NCBI RefSeq assembly: GCF_001656295.1
Contig: NZ_LXHE01000020.1
Location: 1 to 62,377 of the forward strand
Length of the DNA: 62,377 nucleotides
Reading direction: 5' to 3'
From: Moraxella catarrhalis
Lineage (GTDB): Bacteria; Pseudomonadota; Gammaproteobacteria; Pseudomonadales; Moraxellaceae
Shown here: positions 7,469 to 16,747 of the stretch, piece after piece
Layout: each line of letters begins with the position of its first letter
Numbering within the stretch: position 1 is the first letter of the stretch
The notes under the pieces: generated by a model
What the model was told of the DNA's origin: nothing
Databases searched by the model: none
The model's input: the letters and a program-made list of their open reading frames with translations, nothing else
Made by a program: the position numbers and the translations under genes

Positions 7469-8452
7469 TCAAACTTCAGCGTATAAGCAGGCGACTTGAT
7501 GATCATCACGTCCGCTTAGCACAGGTTCGGTCTGAGCGCATGCGTCGGTGGCTTTTGGGCAACGCGTACGAAACACACATCCTGACGGCGGATTGATGGG
7601 GCTTGGCAGATCGCCTGGCAGCAGCTGAATTTCTTTATTGCGCTCGGCTTCTGGATCAGGCAGTGGCACTGCGCTCATCAAAGCTTGGGTGTATGGATGG
7701 GTGGGTTTATCATACACAGCTTGATCAGTCCCTAGCTCAACAGTATGACCTAAGTACATGACAAGCACTCTGTCAGAGATGTGTTTGACAACCGAAAGAT
7801 CATGCGCAATGAAAATCAGCGCAAGCCCCATCTCTTTTTGGACTTCTTGGAGTAAGTTGATGACTTGGGCTTGGATGGAGACATCAAGCGCCGATACAGG
7901 CTCATCACAGATGATCAGCTTAGGACGCAGTATCAGTGCGCGTGCAATCCCGATACGCTGACATTGACCGCCCGAAAACTCATGTGGATAGCGGTTGATT
8001 AAGTTGGGTAATAAACCGACTTTGGACATCATCTCACGCACGCGCGCCTGAACTTCGTCTTTTTTGAGCTCGGGGTGGTGTGTGCGCAGTGGCTCAGCGA
8101 TGATGTCGCCGACGGTCATTCTGGGGTTCAAAGAAGCCAGCGGATCTTGGAAGATCATCTGAATTTCTTGGCGTTTGGTTTTCCAAGCTTTTTCAGAGAT
8201 GCCAACCAGCTCTTCTTCATTAAAGCGTATGCTGCCTGATTTGGCTTTGACAAGTCCAATGATCGTGCGCGCCAAAGTAGATTTTCCGCAGCCTGACTCA
8301 CCCACGATGCCCAAGGTCTCGCCAGCATTCAGATCAAATGATACGCCGCTGACCGCCTTAAGCGTGGCAGGCTTTTGCCAAAAAAACGCGCCTTTTTTAT
8401 GGATATTAAAATGCGTTTGTACATCGCGAACTTGTAATAATGGGGTACTCAT
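7469..8452 (-). CDS. oppF: Oligopeptide ABC transporter ATP-binding protein OppF
   Basis: Second ATPase of the peptide importer. The 327 residues contain Walker A GESGCGKST near 53, the LSxGQ-type signature FSGGQCQRIGIARAL, Walker B LIICDEPVSALD and the switch His in IAHDLSVV. The C-terminal oligopeptide domain (PF08352) carries the Cys-rich GCVFRTRCPKATDAC segment, which in this family can hold an iron-sulfur cluster. It is the last gene of the operon, 3 bases after oppD, and ends just before a strong terminator. Confidence 0.94.
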   Translation of the reverse strand: MSTPLLQVRDVQTHFNIHKKGAFFWQKPATLKAVSGVSFDLNAGETLGIVGESGCGKSTLARTIIGLVKAKSGSIRFNEEELVGISEKAWKTKRQEIQMIFQDPLASLNPRMTVGDIIAEPLRTHHPELKKDEVQARVREMMSKVGLLPNLINRYPHEFSGGQCQRIGIARALILRPKLIICDEPVSALDVSIQAQVINLLQEVQKEMGLALIFIAHDLSVVKHISDRVLVMYLGHTVELGTDQAVYDKPTHPYTQALMSAVPLPDPEAERNKEIQLLPGDLPSPINPPSGCVFRTRCPKATDACAQTEPVLSGRDDHQVACLYAEV

Positions 8453-8455
8453 GCA

Positions 8456-9433
8456 TTATTCTCCGGCAGGTAAGTTGGGATGTTGCCAATGGCAGGCGCG
8501 CTGACGCTCATTGGGTAGGAATTTTAGCTCTGGCGGTGTCGTGCGGCAGATGTCCATCGCGTATTCACAGCGCTCAACAAATGGACAGCCAGCAGGCAGA
8601 TTTAATAAATTTGGGGGATTGCCAGGGATGGTGGTCAAGCGCTCGGAATGACCATCTAAGCGCGGAATGGCGCCTAACAGTCCAATGGTGTAAGGATGCG
8701 TTGGATTATAAAAAATCTCTTCGGTTTTACCATACGCCATCGTGCGGCCAGCGTACATCACCAAAATGCGATCACAGGTACCCGCAACGACCCCCAAATC
8801 GTGGGTGATCATAATGATGGTGGTCTCAAAATCGCGCTTAAGCTCATTTAATAGCGCCATAATCTGAGCTTGAACCGTCACATCCAGTGCGGTGGTAGGC
8901 TCATCGGCGATCAAAAGCTTAGGACGGCACAACAGCGCCATCGCAATCATGACACGCTGACGCATACCGCCTGAAAACTCGTGTGGATACATGCCGATGC
9001 GCTTACGAGCTTCTGGGATTTTGACGGCGTCTAGCATCCGAATGGATTCTTCCCAAGCTTCTTTTTTACTCATGCCCTTGTGCAAGATGAGTACTTCTGC
9101 CAGCTGATCGCCAACTTTCATGAACGGATTGAGACTTGTCATCGGATCTTGGAAGATGATGGCGATTTCGTTGGCGCGAATTTTATTGAATTCTTTTTGG
9201 GATAATCCCACCAGCTCTTTATCACGAAACTTGATAGAGCCTTCAGCATGACCATTTTTGGCAAGCAGTCCCAAGATGGAAAAAGCGGTTTGGGATTTGC
9301 CAGAGCCAGACTCACCGACGATCCCCAGGGTTTCGCCTTGATTTAAATTAAAATTAAGTCCATTGACGGCGGTGACCAAGCCTTCTTCGGTGGCAAATTT
9401 TACTTTTAAATCATTAACTTTTAATAATGCCAT
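8456..9433 (-). CDS. oppD: Oligopeptide ABC transporter ATP-binding protein OppD
   Basis: First ATPase of the importer, 325 residues. Walker A is GESGSGKSQT, the signature FSGGMRQRVMIAMAL, Walker B LLIADEPTTALD, and the switch His in ITHDLGVV. A Cys-rich C-terminal segment (GCPFVERCEYAMDICR) matches the OppD/DppD tail. The start is preceded by AGGAG. It heterodimerises with OppF below the OppBC channel. Translation is nearly contiguous with oppF. Confidence 0.94.
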   Translation of the reverse strand: MALLKVNDLKVKFATEEGLVTAVNGLNFNLNQGETLGIVGESGSGKSQTAFSILGLLAKNGHAEGSIKFRDKELVGLSQKEFNKIRANEIAIIFQDPMTSLNPFMKVGDQLAEVLILHKGMSKKEAWEESIRMLDAVKIPEARKRIGMYPHEFSGGMRQRVMIAMALLCRPKLLIADEPTTALDVTVQAQIMALLNELKRDFETTIIMITHDLGVVAGTCDRILVMYAGRTMAYGKTEEIFYNPTHPYTIGLLGAIPRLDGHSERLTTIPGNPPNLLNLPAGCPFVERCEYAMDICRTTPPELKFLPNERQRACHWQHPNLPAGE

Positions 9434-9477
9434 ATAATTCTCCTAAGGTAGGCGTGTACCTTAAATTTATCCATAAA

Positions 9478-10377
9478 TTAGCGATCTTTTGGATCCAGCG
9501 CATCGCGCAGACCATCACCGATAAAGTTAAAACAAAACAGCGTAATCACCAAAAATACCGAAGGCACGATCAGCTGCCAAGGTGACACCTGCATGGTTTG
9601 AGCGCCTTCTTGAAGTAGTGCACCCCAACTGGTCATCGGTTCCTGAACGCCCAAGCCCAAAAAGCTTAGGAAAGATTCAAACATAATCATGCCAGGCACC
9701 AATAAAGACGCATAGACCACCACGACACCCAAGACATTGGGGACGATGTGACGAGTCACAATTTTCCAGCCTGACACGCCGCCAACATGAGCCGCTTCGA
9801 TAAATTCTTTGTTTTTTAGGCTAAGGGTCTGACCGCGGACGATACGCGCAATATCAAGCCAAGACACCAAGCCAATCGCCACAAAGATAAAAATGATGTT
9901 GCGCCCAAATAAGGTCACCAATAAGATCACAAAGAACATAAACGGAAAGGCGTTCAAGACTTCCACAAAGCGCATCATCAGCATATCAACCTTACCGCCG
10001 ACATAGCCTGAGATGGCACCATAAATTGTCCCAAACAGTACCGCCACAAGTGCGCCAGCAATCCCCACCATCAGCGAGATGCGACCGCCGACCGCCACAC
10101 GCACCAATAAATCACGACCCAAATTATCAGTACCAAAATAATGCTTGGTTTCGATGGAAGGTGCTGCTGCCATATTTGCCCAGTCGGTATCGGCATAGCC
10201 ATAAGGGATGACCATCGGCACGATGATCACAAATAGCGTGATCAGTAGCAGAACAAAGCCGCTGATCAAGGCAGCTTTATTGTGTGAAAAGCGTCGCCAT
10301 GCATCTTGCCATAAACTGCGTCCTTTGACTTCTTTGATCGTCGTCGGCATGGCTGCCGTTTGCATTTGATTTGACAT
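9478..10377 (-). CDS. oppC: Oligopeptide ABC transporter permease OppC
   Basis: Inner-membrane permease of 299 residues. It has an N-terminal cytoplasmic segment, about six membrane helices, and the coupling EAA loop in the form EAAHVGGVSGWKIVTRHIVPN. The periplasmic motif HYFGTDNLGRDLLVR is characteristic of OppC/DppC. AAGGGAT precedes the ATG. It pairs with OppB. Confidence 0.94.
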   Translation of the reverse strand: MSNQMQTAAMPTTIKEVKGRSLWQDAWRRFSHNKAALISGFVLLLITLFVIIVPMVIPYGYADTDWANMAAAPSIETKHYFGTDNLGRDLLVRVAVGGRISLMVGIAGALVAVLFGTIYGAISGYVGGKVDMLMMRFVEVLNAFPFMFFVILLVTLFGRNIIFIFVAIGLVSWLDIARIVRGQTLSLKNKEFIEAAHVGGVSGWKIVTRHIVPNVLGVVVVYASLLVPGMIMFESFLSFLGLGVQEPMTSWGALLQEGAQTMQVSPWQLIVPSVFLVITLFCFNFIGDGLRDALDPKDR

Positions 10378-10390
10378 AAAAATCCCTTAC

Positions 10391-11311
10391 TTAGTACTTA
10401 ATTTTTGGATCGATGACGGCGTATAAAATATCAACGATGGCATTAAATAAAATGGTCAAAGTTCCTACCAAAATTGTCAAACTCAGCACCAAGCTGTAGT
10501 CGCGATTGAGTGCGCCATTGACAAATAATTGACCAATACCAGGCAAGCCAAAAATCATCTCAATGATGATCGAGCCTGTAATAATGCCTACAAATGCAGG
10601 ACCAAGATAAGAAATCACAGGCAGCATCGCAGGACGCAGCGCGTGTTTGGTGACGATATAATGCAGCGGCAATCCCTTGGCGCGCGCAGTACGAATAAAT
10701 GGTGAATTCATGGTCTCAATCATCGATCCACGGGTGATACGCGCAATACTGGCAATGTAGCTTAAAGACAGCGCCGTGACGGGCAGCACAAGGTTCATGA
10801 ACGCGCCATCGTTCCAGCCGCCTGCAGGAAACCATTTGAGCGTCACCGCAAAAATCAAAACCATCAGTGGTGCTTTGACAAAGCTAGGAATGGCAACCCC
10901 TGCCATCGCAAAGGTCATCAGGGTATAATCGATCCAGCTGTTTTGTTTGAGTGCCGCAAGGATACCAAATAACACCCCAAATACCACCGCAATGATAAAC
11001 GCATACAAACCGATCTCGACAGAGATTGGCAGCTGCTGAGCCAATAGCTCATTGATGGTATGGTCTTTATATTTAAAAGAAGGTCCAAAATCGCCATGCA
11101 GTAGCTGCTTTAGATAATTTAAATATTGCAGCCACAGCGGATCATTAAGATTGTATTTGGCTTCGATATTTGCCATCACAGCAGGTGGCAGGTTGCGCTC
11201 ACCTGTAAAAGGACTACCCGGCGCCAGGCGCATCATAAAAAAGGAAATGGTAATCAAAAAAAGCAGCGTTGGAATGGCTTCTAAAGTACGCCGTAAGATG
11301 AGTTTAAACAT
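10391..11311 (-). CDS. oppB: Oligopeptide ABC transporter permease OppB
   Basis: Inner-membrane permease of 306 residues, the same length as E. coli OppB. It begins MFKLILRRTLEAIPTL, has the periplasmic motif APGSPFTGER and the EAA-type loop RTARAKGLPLHYIVTKHALRPA. I chose the internal Met at 11311 because AAAAGGTC lies at the right distance; the longer frame adds ten hydrophilic residues with no family match. It is separated from oppA1 by about 190 bases that carry a hairpin, which may set the ratio of binding protein to permease. Confidence 0.93.
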   Translation of the reverse strand: MFKLILRRTLEAIPTLLFLITISFFMMRLAPGSPFTGERNLPPAVMANIEAKYNLNDPLWLQYLNYLKQLLHGDFGPSFKYKDHTINELLAQQLPISVEIGLYAFIIAVVFGVLFGILAALKQNSWIDYTLMTFAMAGVAIPSFVKAPLMVLIFAVTLKWFPAGGWNDGAFMNLVLPVTALSLSYIASIARITRGSMIETMNSPFIRTARAKGLPLHYIVTKHALRPAMLPVISYLGPAFVGIITGSIIIEMIFGLPGIGQLFVNGALNRDYSLVLSLTILVGTLTILFNAIVDILYAVIDPKIKY

Positions 11312-11410
11312 AAAAAATGACCTTTTAATTTGCGGTGGCAAAAAGCTTCCCTGAAATTATGCAAAAAGGAAGGTATTATACTGTTTTGAATTCTTAAAAA
11401 TCAAGTCAAA

Positions 11411-11446
11411 GGCGGTTTGGCTGATTTTTAACAAGCCAAAACCCCC
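11411..11446 (-). other. Intercistronic hairpin between oppA1 and oppB
   Basis: Arms at 11411-11422 and 11434-11446 pair through GGTTTGGCT and AGCCAAAACC with one bulged base. On the minus strand it follows oppA1 and precedes oppB, and a U-rich stretch follows about 6 bases later. It could be a partial terminator or a 3' end protector for the oppA transcripts, as is usual when a binding protein must outnumber its permease. Confidence 0.5.
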
Positions 11447-11504
11447 TGATTTTTGAAAGTAAATGACAGACGCCAAACCGCGCCTGCCATCAGATGTCAT
11501 CAGG

Positions 11505-13130
11505 TTATTTGACCGACCAATATTTGGCGTGCCACTGATCCAAGGGATCTTTATTGGAGTAATTTGCCACATGTGGCTTAACCAAGCGGACATTGGCATA
11601 ATAAAAAATGTCGATGTGCGCATGGTCGCGATCAGCGATTTGTTCGGCTTTTTCATACAGCTTGGTGCGCTCGCTGTCGCTGATGCCTGAAGCAAGCGTT
11701 TGTAGCATGACTTGGTCGTATTCAGGATTGTTATAGCGAGACCAGTTATTGGTGTTGGTTGATTTAAGCAAATTTAAGAAAGTCGAAGCTTCATTATAAT
11801 CACCGCACCAGCGCGCTCTAGCCATTTGATAATCACCATTACGGCGACTGTCTAGGTAAGTTTTCCACTCTTGATTGACCAAATTGACATTCACTACGCC
11901 GAGTGATTCTTTCCATAAGCTGCTGGCAGCCACGGCGATTTTCTTGTGGCTTTCGTTGGTGTCATATAATAAGTCAAAGTTTAGCGGATTGGACTGATCA
12001 TAGCCTGCTTCTGCCAGTAGTGCTTTGGCAGTTTCAAGGCGTTTGGCTTTATCCCAAGCCTTCCATTGAGGCGTATAATTGACGCTGCCTTTGATGGCGG
12101 TTGGAGTGAATTGATAAGCGGCGATTTGACCTTGCCCCATGACTTGTTCACTGATGACTTCTCTGTCCATCGCCAATGACAGCGCTTGACGCACCTTAGG
12201 ATTATCAAAAGGTGCTTTACTGTGATTAAGATCATAATAATATGTGCACAAGGTTGGTGCGGTCTTTAGCTCATCGCCCAGTTTGTTTTTAAGAGCGTCA
12301 AACTGTTCAGGCGGTAGCTCACTGGCGGTGATATCAATCTCGCCAGCTTCATAGCGCATGACATCGGTCGTGGCTTGTGAAATGGGTAAAATGGTCAATT
12401 GGGGCAATGTCACCATTTGAGCGTTATAATAATTTGGGTTTGGCTCAAGGACGATTTTTTCATTGACGATCCACTGAACTGGCTTAAATGGTCCATTGAC
12501 CACGATATTTTCAGGGGCTGTCCACTTATCTCCAAAGGCTTCCACCGTCGCTTTGTGAACAGGCTGTACGGCGGAATGAATCATCATATCTGCCAAATAA
12601 GGGACGGGTTCAGATAGGGTGATTTGTAAGGTCTTATCATCCAAAGCCTGTATACCCAGGGTCTCAGGCTTCATATTGCCATCAATGATCGCTTGAGCAT
12701 TGAGCACTTTGGCGTCATCAAGGTAGCTGGCATATGAAGAGCCTGTGGCTGGATCCACCAATCTTTGAAAGCTATACACAAAATCGTGCGCGGTCACAGG
12801 ATCGCCATTTGACCAGTTGGCATCACGCAGCTCAAAAATCCAAACTTTATTATCTTCAGAAGACCACTTGGTTGCGATGCCAGGAACGATATTGCCATCA
12901 TTGTCCGTGCTCACCAAGCCTTCGGAGAACTGGCGAATGATGTTGGCTTCTTGGACGCCTTTGGCTTGATGTGGGTCTAGCGTTTCAGGTTCGCTGGCAT
13001 TATTGATGGTAATGCCTTGCTGATTGGTTTTTGCAGCTGCTGTGCTTGCTTGGTTTGAGCCAGAATCATTTGAACAAGCGCTCAAAACCAAGGCAAGGCT
13101 AAGTGTTAATAGGGTAGGTTTAAGATGCAT
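11505..13130 (-). CDS. oppA: Oligopeptide-binding lipoprotein OppA, copy 1
   Basis: Periplasmic substrate-binding lipoprotein (SBP family 5), 541 residues. The signal ends in the lipobox LSAC near residue 19, followed by a Ser/Asn-rich linker. The conserved segment SEPETLDPHQAKGV starts the mature fold, with WIFELRDANWSNGDPVTAHDFVYSFQRL after it. AAAGGAA precedes the ATG. It lies between a second binding-protein gene, of which it is a clear paralog, and oppB. Opp importers take up short peptides; OppA of M. catarrhalis is a known surface-associated antigen. The role split between the two copies is not visible. Confidence 0.93.
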   Translation of the reverse strand: MHLKPTLLTLSLALVLSACSNDSGSNQASTAAAKTNQQGITINNASEPETLDPHQAKGVQEANIIRQFSEGLVSTDNDGNIVPGIATKWSSEDNKVWIFELRDANWSNGDPVTAHDFVYSFQRLVDPATGSSYASYLDDAKVLNAQAIIDGNMKPETLGIQALDDKTLQITLSEPVPYLADMMIHSAVQPVHKATVEAFGDKWTAPENIVVNGPFKPVQWIVNEKIVLEPNPNYYNAQMVTLPQLTILPISQATTDVMRYEAGEIDITASELPPEQFDALKNKLGDELKTAPTLCTYYYDLNHSKAPFDNPKVRQALSLAMDREVISEQVMGQGQIAAYQFTPTAIKGSVNYTPQWKAWDKAKRLETAKALLAEAGYDQSNPLNFDLLYDTNESHKKIAVAASSLWKESLGVVNVNLVNQEWKTYLDSRRNGDYQMARARWCGDYNEASTFLNLLKSTNTNNWSRYNNPEYDQVMLQTLASGISDSERTKLYEKAEQIADRDHAHIDIFYYANVRLVKPHVANYSNKDPLDQWHAKYWSVK

Positions 13131-13257
13131 TACAAAATTCCTTTATAAAAGTGACGGCTTAGCTTTATCCATCGTCGGTGAATGCAAAAGCAGCAGTCCA
13201 GCTTAGGTGCTCGACTGCCGCCTGGGTGATCAATCATTCAAGCGCATGATTGAGTGA
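13131..13257. other. Spacer with hairpin between the two oppA genes
   Basis: Near 13227-13262 an inverted repeat (TGATCA...ATCAT with ATGATT...TGATCA) spans the oppA2 stop codon. No U tract follows on the minus strand, so transcription probably continues into oppA1; it may slow 3' decay of the oppA2 message. Confidence 0.35.
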
Positions 13258-14931
13258 TCAGTGCTTGGTGATTCTTAGGTCTTTGGCTTGCCAAGTTCCC
13301 AAAGGATTTAAGGTAAAGCCGTGAACATAAGGCTTGACCAAGCGCGGCGCGGTATATTGATAAACAAAGATGGTTGCGCTGTCTTTATCCAAGATGGCTT
13401 CGGCTTGTTGATACATATTGGCGCGGTCAGCGTCAGATACATCAGCCAAGAGCGTTTTGTTCATCAATGCGTCAAACTCAGGATTGTTATACTTACCATA
13501 GTTGCTTGAGTTGTCTGACTTAAAGGTGTTTAAGAAAGTAGAAGCTTCGTTATAGTCAGCACACCAGCCACCGCGTGCCATTTGGTGATTCTGCTTGCGG
13601 CGAGTTTCTAGATAAGTTTTCCACTCTTGGTTATTTAGGCTTACTTCAACAAAGCCTAAGTTTTCTTTCCAGAATGCACTTGATGCTACCGCCAAAGTTT
13701 TGTGCTGCTCGTTGGTGTTATAAAGTAGCTCAAATCTTAGCGGATTAGACTCATTATAGCCAGCTTCGTTGAGTAGTTTTTTGGCTTCTTCGATACGCTT
13801 GGCTTTATCCCAAGATTTCCATTCAGGCTCAAAGTTATTGATGTCTTGGACAGATTCTGGGGTGAACTGATAAGCGACTTTTTGACCTTGTTTTAGGATG
13901 CTGTCAACCACGATGTCACGATCAAGCGTCAATGACAAAGCCTTACGCACGCGTACATCATCAAACGGAGCTTTGGTGTGGTTAAATTCAAAATAGTAAG
14001 TACAAAGTTTTGGCGGCTCAATGACTTGTGCGCCAAGCTCTTGCTTGAGTTTGTCGTATTGTTCAGGTGGTAGATCGTCTGCTGTTATGTCAATCTCACC
14101 AGCTTTATAGCGCTGTACATCGGTGGTGGCTTGAGGGATGGCAAGCAGCGTTACTTTGTTAATGGTGGTGTTAGCATCATCATAATAAGCAGGGTTGCGC
14201 TCCAAAACGATGCGCTCATTGACCTGCCATTGGCTGATTTTATAAGGACCATTGACCACGATATTTTCAGGAGAAGTCCACTTATCACCGAAGGCTTCTA
14301 CAGTCGCTTTGTGCACTGGTTTGACGGAAGTATGAATCAGCATGTGCGGGAAATATGGGACAGGCTCAGACAAGGTGACTTCAAGTGTTTTGTCATCAAT
14401 GGCTCTGACGCCCAAAGTATCTGGGGCAGATTGACCATCAACGATGGCTTGAGCATTCACCACTTTGGCATCTGCCAAATAGGTTGCATAAGGTGATGCG
14501 GTGTTTGGGTCACCCAATCTTTGGAAGCTGTAAACGAAGTCATGTGCGGTCACTGGGTCACCATTTGACCAGTTAGCATCACGCAGCTTAAATATCCAAA
14601 CTTTGTTGTCTTCACTTGACCATTCAGCTGCCATGCCAGGGATGGTGTTACCTTCTGGGTCGGTAGTGGTCAAGCCGACGAACATTTGACGCAGAATATC
14701 TGATTCAGGTACGCCAGAGACTTTGTGTGGGTCGAGTGATTCAGGCTCTGCCCTATTATTCACTGTCAGCTCTTGAACATCCGAAAGCTCATCAGCACTT
14801 GGCGCTGGCGCAGCGGCTCCAGTAGTAGTAGCGGCGGTGTCGGCAGGCTTATCGCCACCACAAGCAGTCAAAGCAGCGCCAATACCAAAAGCAAGCACTA
14901 AACGAGTATGAGTAAACATCGGTAATTGCAT
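13258..14931 (-). CDS. oppA: Oligopeptide-binding lipoprotein OppA, copy 2
   Basis: First gene of the opp operon, 557 residues, SBP family 5. The lipobox LTAC gives the acylated Cys near residue 24; an Ala/Pro/Thr linker of about 30 residues leads to RAEPESLDPHKVSGV. Long stretches are identical or nearly so to copy 1, for example WSNGDPVTAHDFVYSFQRL and the TVEAFGDKWT and DITA segments, so the pair arose by tandem duplication and then diverged. AAGGAT precedes the ATG. A consensus-like promoter lies about 100 bases upstream. Confidence 0.93.
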   Translation of the reverse strand: MQLPMFTHTRLVLAFGIGAALTACGGDKPADTAATTTGAAAPAPSADELSDVQELTVNNRAEPESLDPHKVSGVPESDILRQMFVGLTTTDPEGNTIPGMAAEWSSEDNKVWIFKLRDANWSNGDPVTAHDFVYSFQRLGDPNTASPYATYLADAKVVNAQAIVDGQSAPDTLGVRAIDDKTLEVTLSEPVPYFPHMLIHTSVKPVHKATVEAFGDKWTSPENIVVNGPYKISQWQVNERIVLERNPAYYDDANTTINKVTLLAIPQATTDVQRYKAGEIDITADDLPPEQYDKLKQELGAQVIEPPKLCTYYFEFNHTKAPFDDVRVRKALSLTLDRDIVVDSILKQGQKVAYQFTPESVQDINNFEPEWKSWDKAKRIEEAKKLLNEAGYNESNPLRFELLYNTNEQHKTLAVASSAFWKENLGFVEVSLNNQEWKTYLETRRKQNHQMARGGWCADYNEASTFLNTFKSDNSSNYGKYNNPEFDALMNKTLLADVSDADRANMYQQAEAILDKDSATIFVYQYTAPRLVKPYVHGFTLNPLGTWQAKDLRITKH

Positions 14932-15031
14932 TTTTTATCCTTAAAATGTGTGAAGATTCCCAAGTAGAGGCTGCCGCCCATTCAAGACTTATGTAACTTC
15001 AATATTTCATAAAATGACTTGGGGGCAGCTT

Positions 15032-15060
15032 ATTTTGACAAAATGTAACCTTGATGTCAA
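15032..15060 (-). promoter_or_regulatory. Sigma-70 promoter for the opp operon
   Basis: On the minus strand TTGACA (15060-15055), a 17-base spacer and CAAAAT (15037-15032) form a good -35/-10 pair. A leader of about 90 bases would follow before oppA2. Confidence 0.65.
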
Positions 15061-15145
15061 TAGCAGCAACATAAACACCTAAAATTAGGCGTGCGCAGCC
15101 AAAGTTATGGGGTATAATTTGAATGAACTTTTAAAAGGATAAGTC

Positions 15146-16651
15146 ATGCGTCATCCAAAAGTCATTCGATGTGCCATTATGGCAGCTTTGATGGGCAGTG
15201 GGGCTGGGGCTACCGTAGCATTTGCCCAGAGTGGACCAGTATATCAGGGACAGTCAGCCTATCAGATGCCAGCTGCAACCACTCAAGGGTTTTATGACAA
15301 GCATCGCAATGAGCAGATCGCCGCTTGGTCGCTTAGGCAGATCAATGCAAGCCTGCCTTTGATTCGCGATCCTTGGGTCAATCAGGTGATCGCGCAGATG
15401 AGCGCTCAGATGAATGCCACAGTGCGCACGATGCCTTTATATCACACGGTCGTGATCGCTGATAATAATATCAATGCCTTTGCAGTGCCAGGCGGTTTGA
15501 TTGGGATTAATGCTGGGACAGTGATGGCAGCCCAAGCGGTAGATGAGATGGCAAGTGTGATCGCACATGAGATCGCGCACATCAGCCAAAGGCACTACGA
15601 GCATCGACTTGATAATAATAAACGCCTACTTGCCTTACAGCTGGGCGGCTTATTAGCAGCGATCGCCGCGTCGGCAGCAGGTGGCGGCGATGCTGTACTG
15701 GCTGTGATGGCAAGCTCACAAACTGCAAGCGCCGAAAATGCTGCCAAATTCAGTCGTGAGCATGAGCGAGAGGCTGATCGTGTGGGCATGCAGATTTTGG
15801 CGCAGTCAGGCTTTGATGCCAGAGCGATGCCAAGATTTTTTGGACGGATGCAAAGGCAGCTGAATTTGAATCAATCCAAAAACGCATTTATCCCAAGTTT
15901 TGTGCAGTCACATCCGTTTACCGCTGAGCGGTTGTCCGAGTCCACCGCGCGCGCCCAAGCCTATGCCAAGCCTAATCAAGCGGCGCTACAGTCTCAGGCG
16001 GTGCTGTTTGATCAGCTGTATTGGCGCATCAAATATTTAACCGAACAAACCACCCATGCTGAGCTGCTCGCCAATGCCAAGCACAGCGATGGCGCCAAAT
16101 TGAGCCTTGCGATGAATTTGTCAGACCAAGGTCGTCATCAAGAGGCGTTTCATGTCTTTGATGCCATTGAACTTGATCGATACGACCCGATCATGTGTCT
16201 CACCCAAGCTTATGTGTACAGCCAAGCTAGGCAGTATGATGATGCTTTAGCGGCGTTGGAGCCTTGTCAGCGCATTTATCCAGAGCGGCGCGATCTGCGC
16301 TTGGCATTGGCAGAGGTTTATCTTGATCGAGATCAGCCTGTGCCTGCTTTGGGCTTATTGGGCGAATTGACCAAAGATGGCTCATTTGATATTCAAGCTT
16401 GGCAAATCAGTTTTCGCGCTTATGAGCAGATGGCAAATCAAGCCGCTGATCCTGCTGCCAAAGCTATGGCACAAATTCACGCACTGCGCACTCGCAGCCA
16501 AGTTGAGCTTTGGCAGGCCCAATATGATCGAGCCTTACAGTCGCTCGCTCAAGCTGAGCAAGTGGCGCGGTCGTCAAATCACCATGCGCTGCTTACCATG
16601 CTAAATCATGATAAAAACAGCGTGTTTGCTGCCAGAGATTTTAAGCCTTGA
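15146..16651 (+). CDS. bepA: Periplasmic M48 metalloprotease with TPR tail (BepA-like)
   Basis: Outer-membrane quality-control protease and chaperone. The 501 residues start with a signal peptide ending near AFAQ (residue 28). The zinc motif HEIAH is at residues 141-145 and the third ligand is Glu209 in EREADRVG. After about residue 300 the sequence becomes helical and repeat-like, fitting the C-terminal TPR domain of BepA (487 residues in E. coli), which degrades or rescues LptD and BAM substrates. AAGGAT precedes the ATG. It is divergent from oppA2. The symbol rests on architecture; other M48 family paralogs are possible. Confidence 0.85.
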   Translation: MRHPKVIRCAIMAALMGSGAGATVAFAQSGPVYQGQSAYQMPAATTQGFYDKHRNEQIAAWSLRQINASLPLIRDPWVNQVIAQMSAQMNATVRTMPLYHTVVIADNNINAFAVPGGLIGINAGTVMAAQAVDEMASVIAHEIAHISQRHYEHRLDNNKRLLALQLGGLLAAIAASAAGGGDAVLAVMASSQTASAENAAKFSREHEREADRVGMQILAQSGFDARAMPRFFGRMQRQLNLNQSKNAFIPSFVQSHPFTAERLSESTARAQAYAKPNQAALQSQAVLFDQLYWRIKYLTEQTTHAELLANAKHSDGAKLSLAMNLSDQGRHQEAFHVFDAIELDRYDPIMCLTQAYVYSQARQYDDALAALEPCQRIYPERRDLRLALAEVYLDRDQPVPALGLLGELTKDGSFDIQAWQISFRAYEQMANQAADPAAKAMAQIHALRTRSQVELWQAQYDRALQSLAQAEQVARSSNHHALLTMLNHDKNSVFAARDFKP

Positions 16652-16682
16652 TGGGTGGATAATACTGCAAAGTCAAATGATA

Positions 16683-16709
16683 AAATCGGCAGAGTGTTTC
16701 TGCCGATTT
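16683..16709. terminator. Bidirectional hairpin between bepA and the YcxB-like gene
   Basis: A perfect 11-bp stem (AAATCGGCAGA with its complement) and 5-base loop sit between two convergent genes. The U tract is better on the minus strand (GATTTTATCATTT). Confidence 0.7.
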
Positions 16710-16747
16710 GGTGTCATATTTGGTCTCGATTGTCGTGGTTATCTTGA

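Noticed and set aside
11357-11695. 112-residue minus-strand frame after oppA1
   Set aside because: It overlaps the end of oppA1 in another frame and runs over the intercistronic hairpin; no domain seen.
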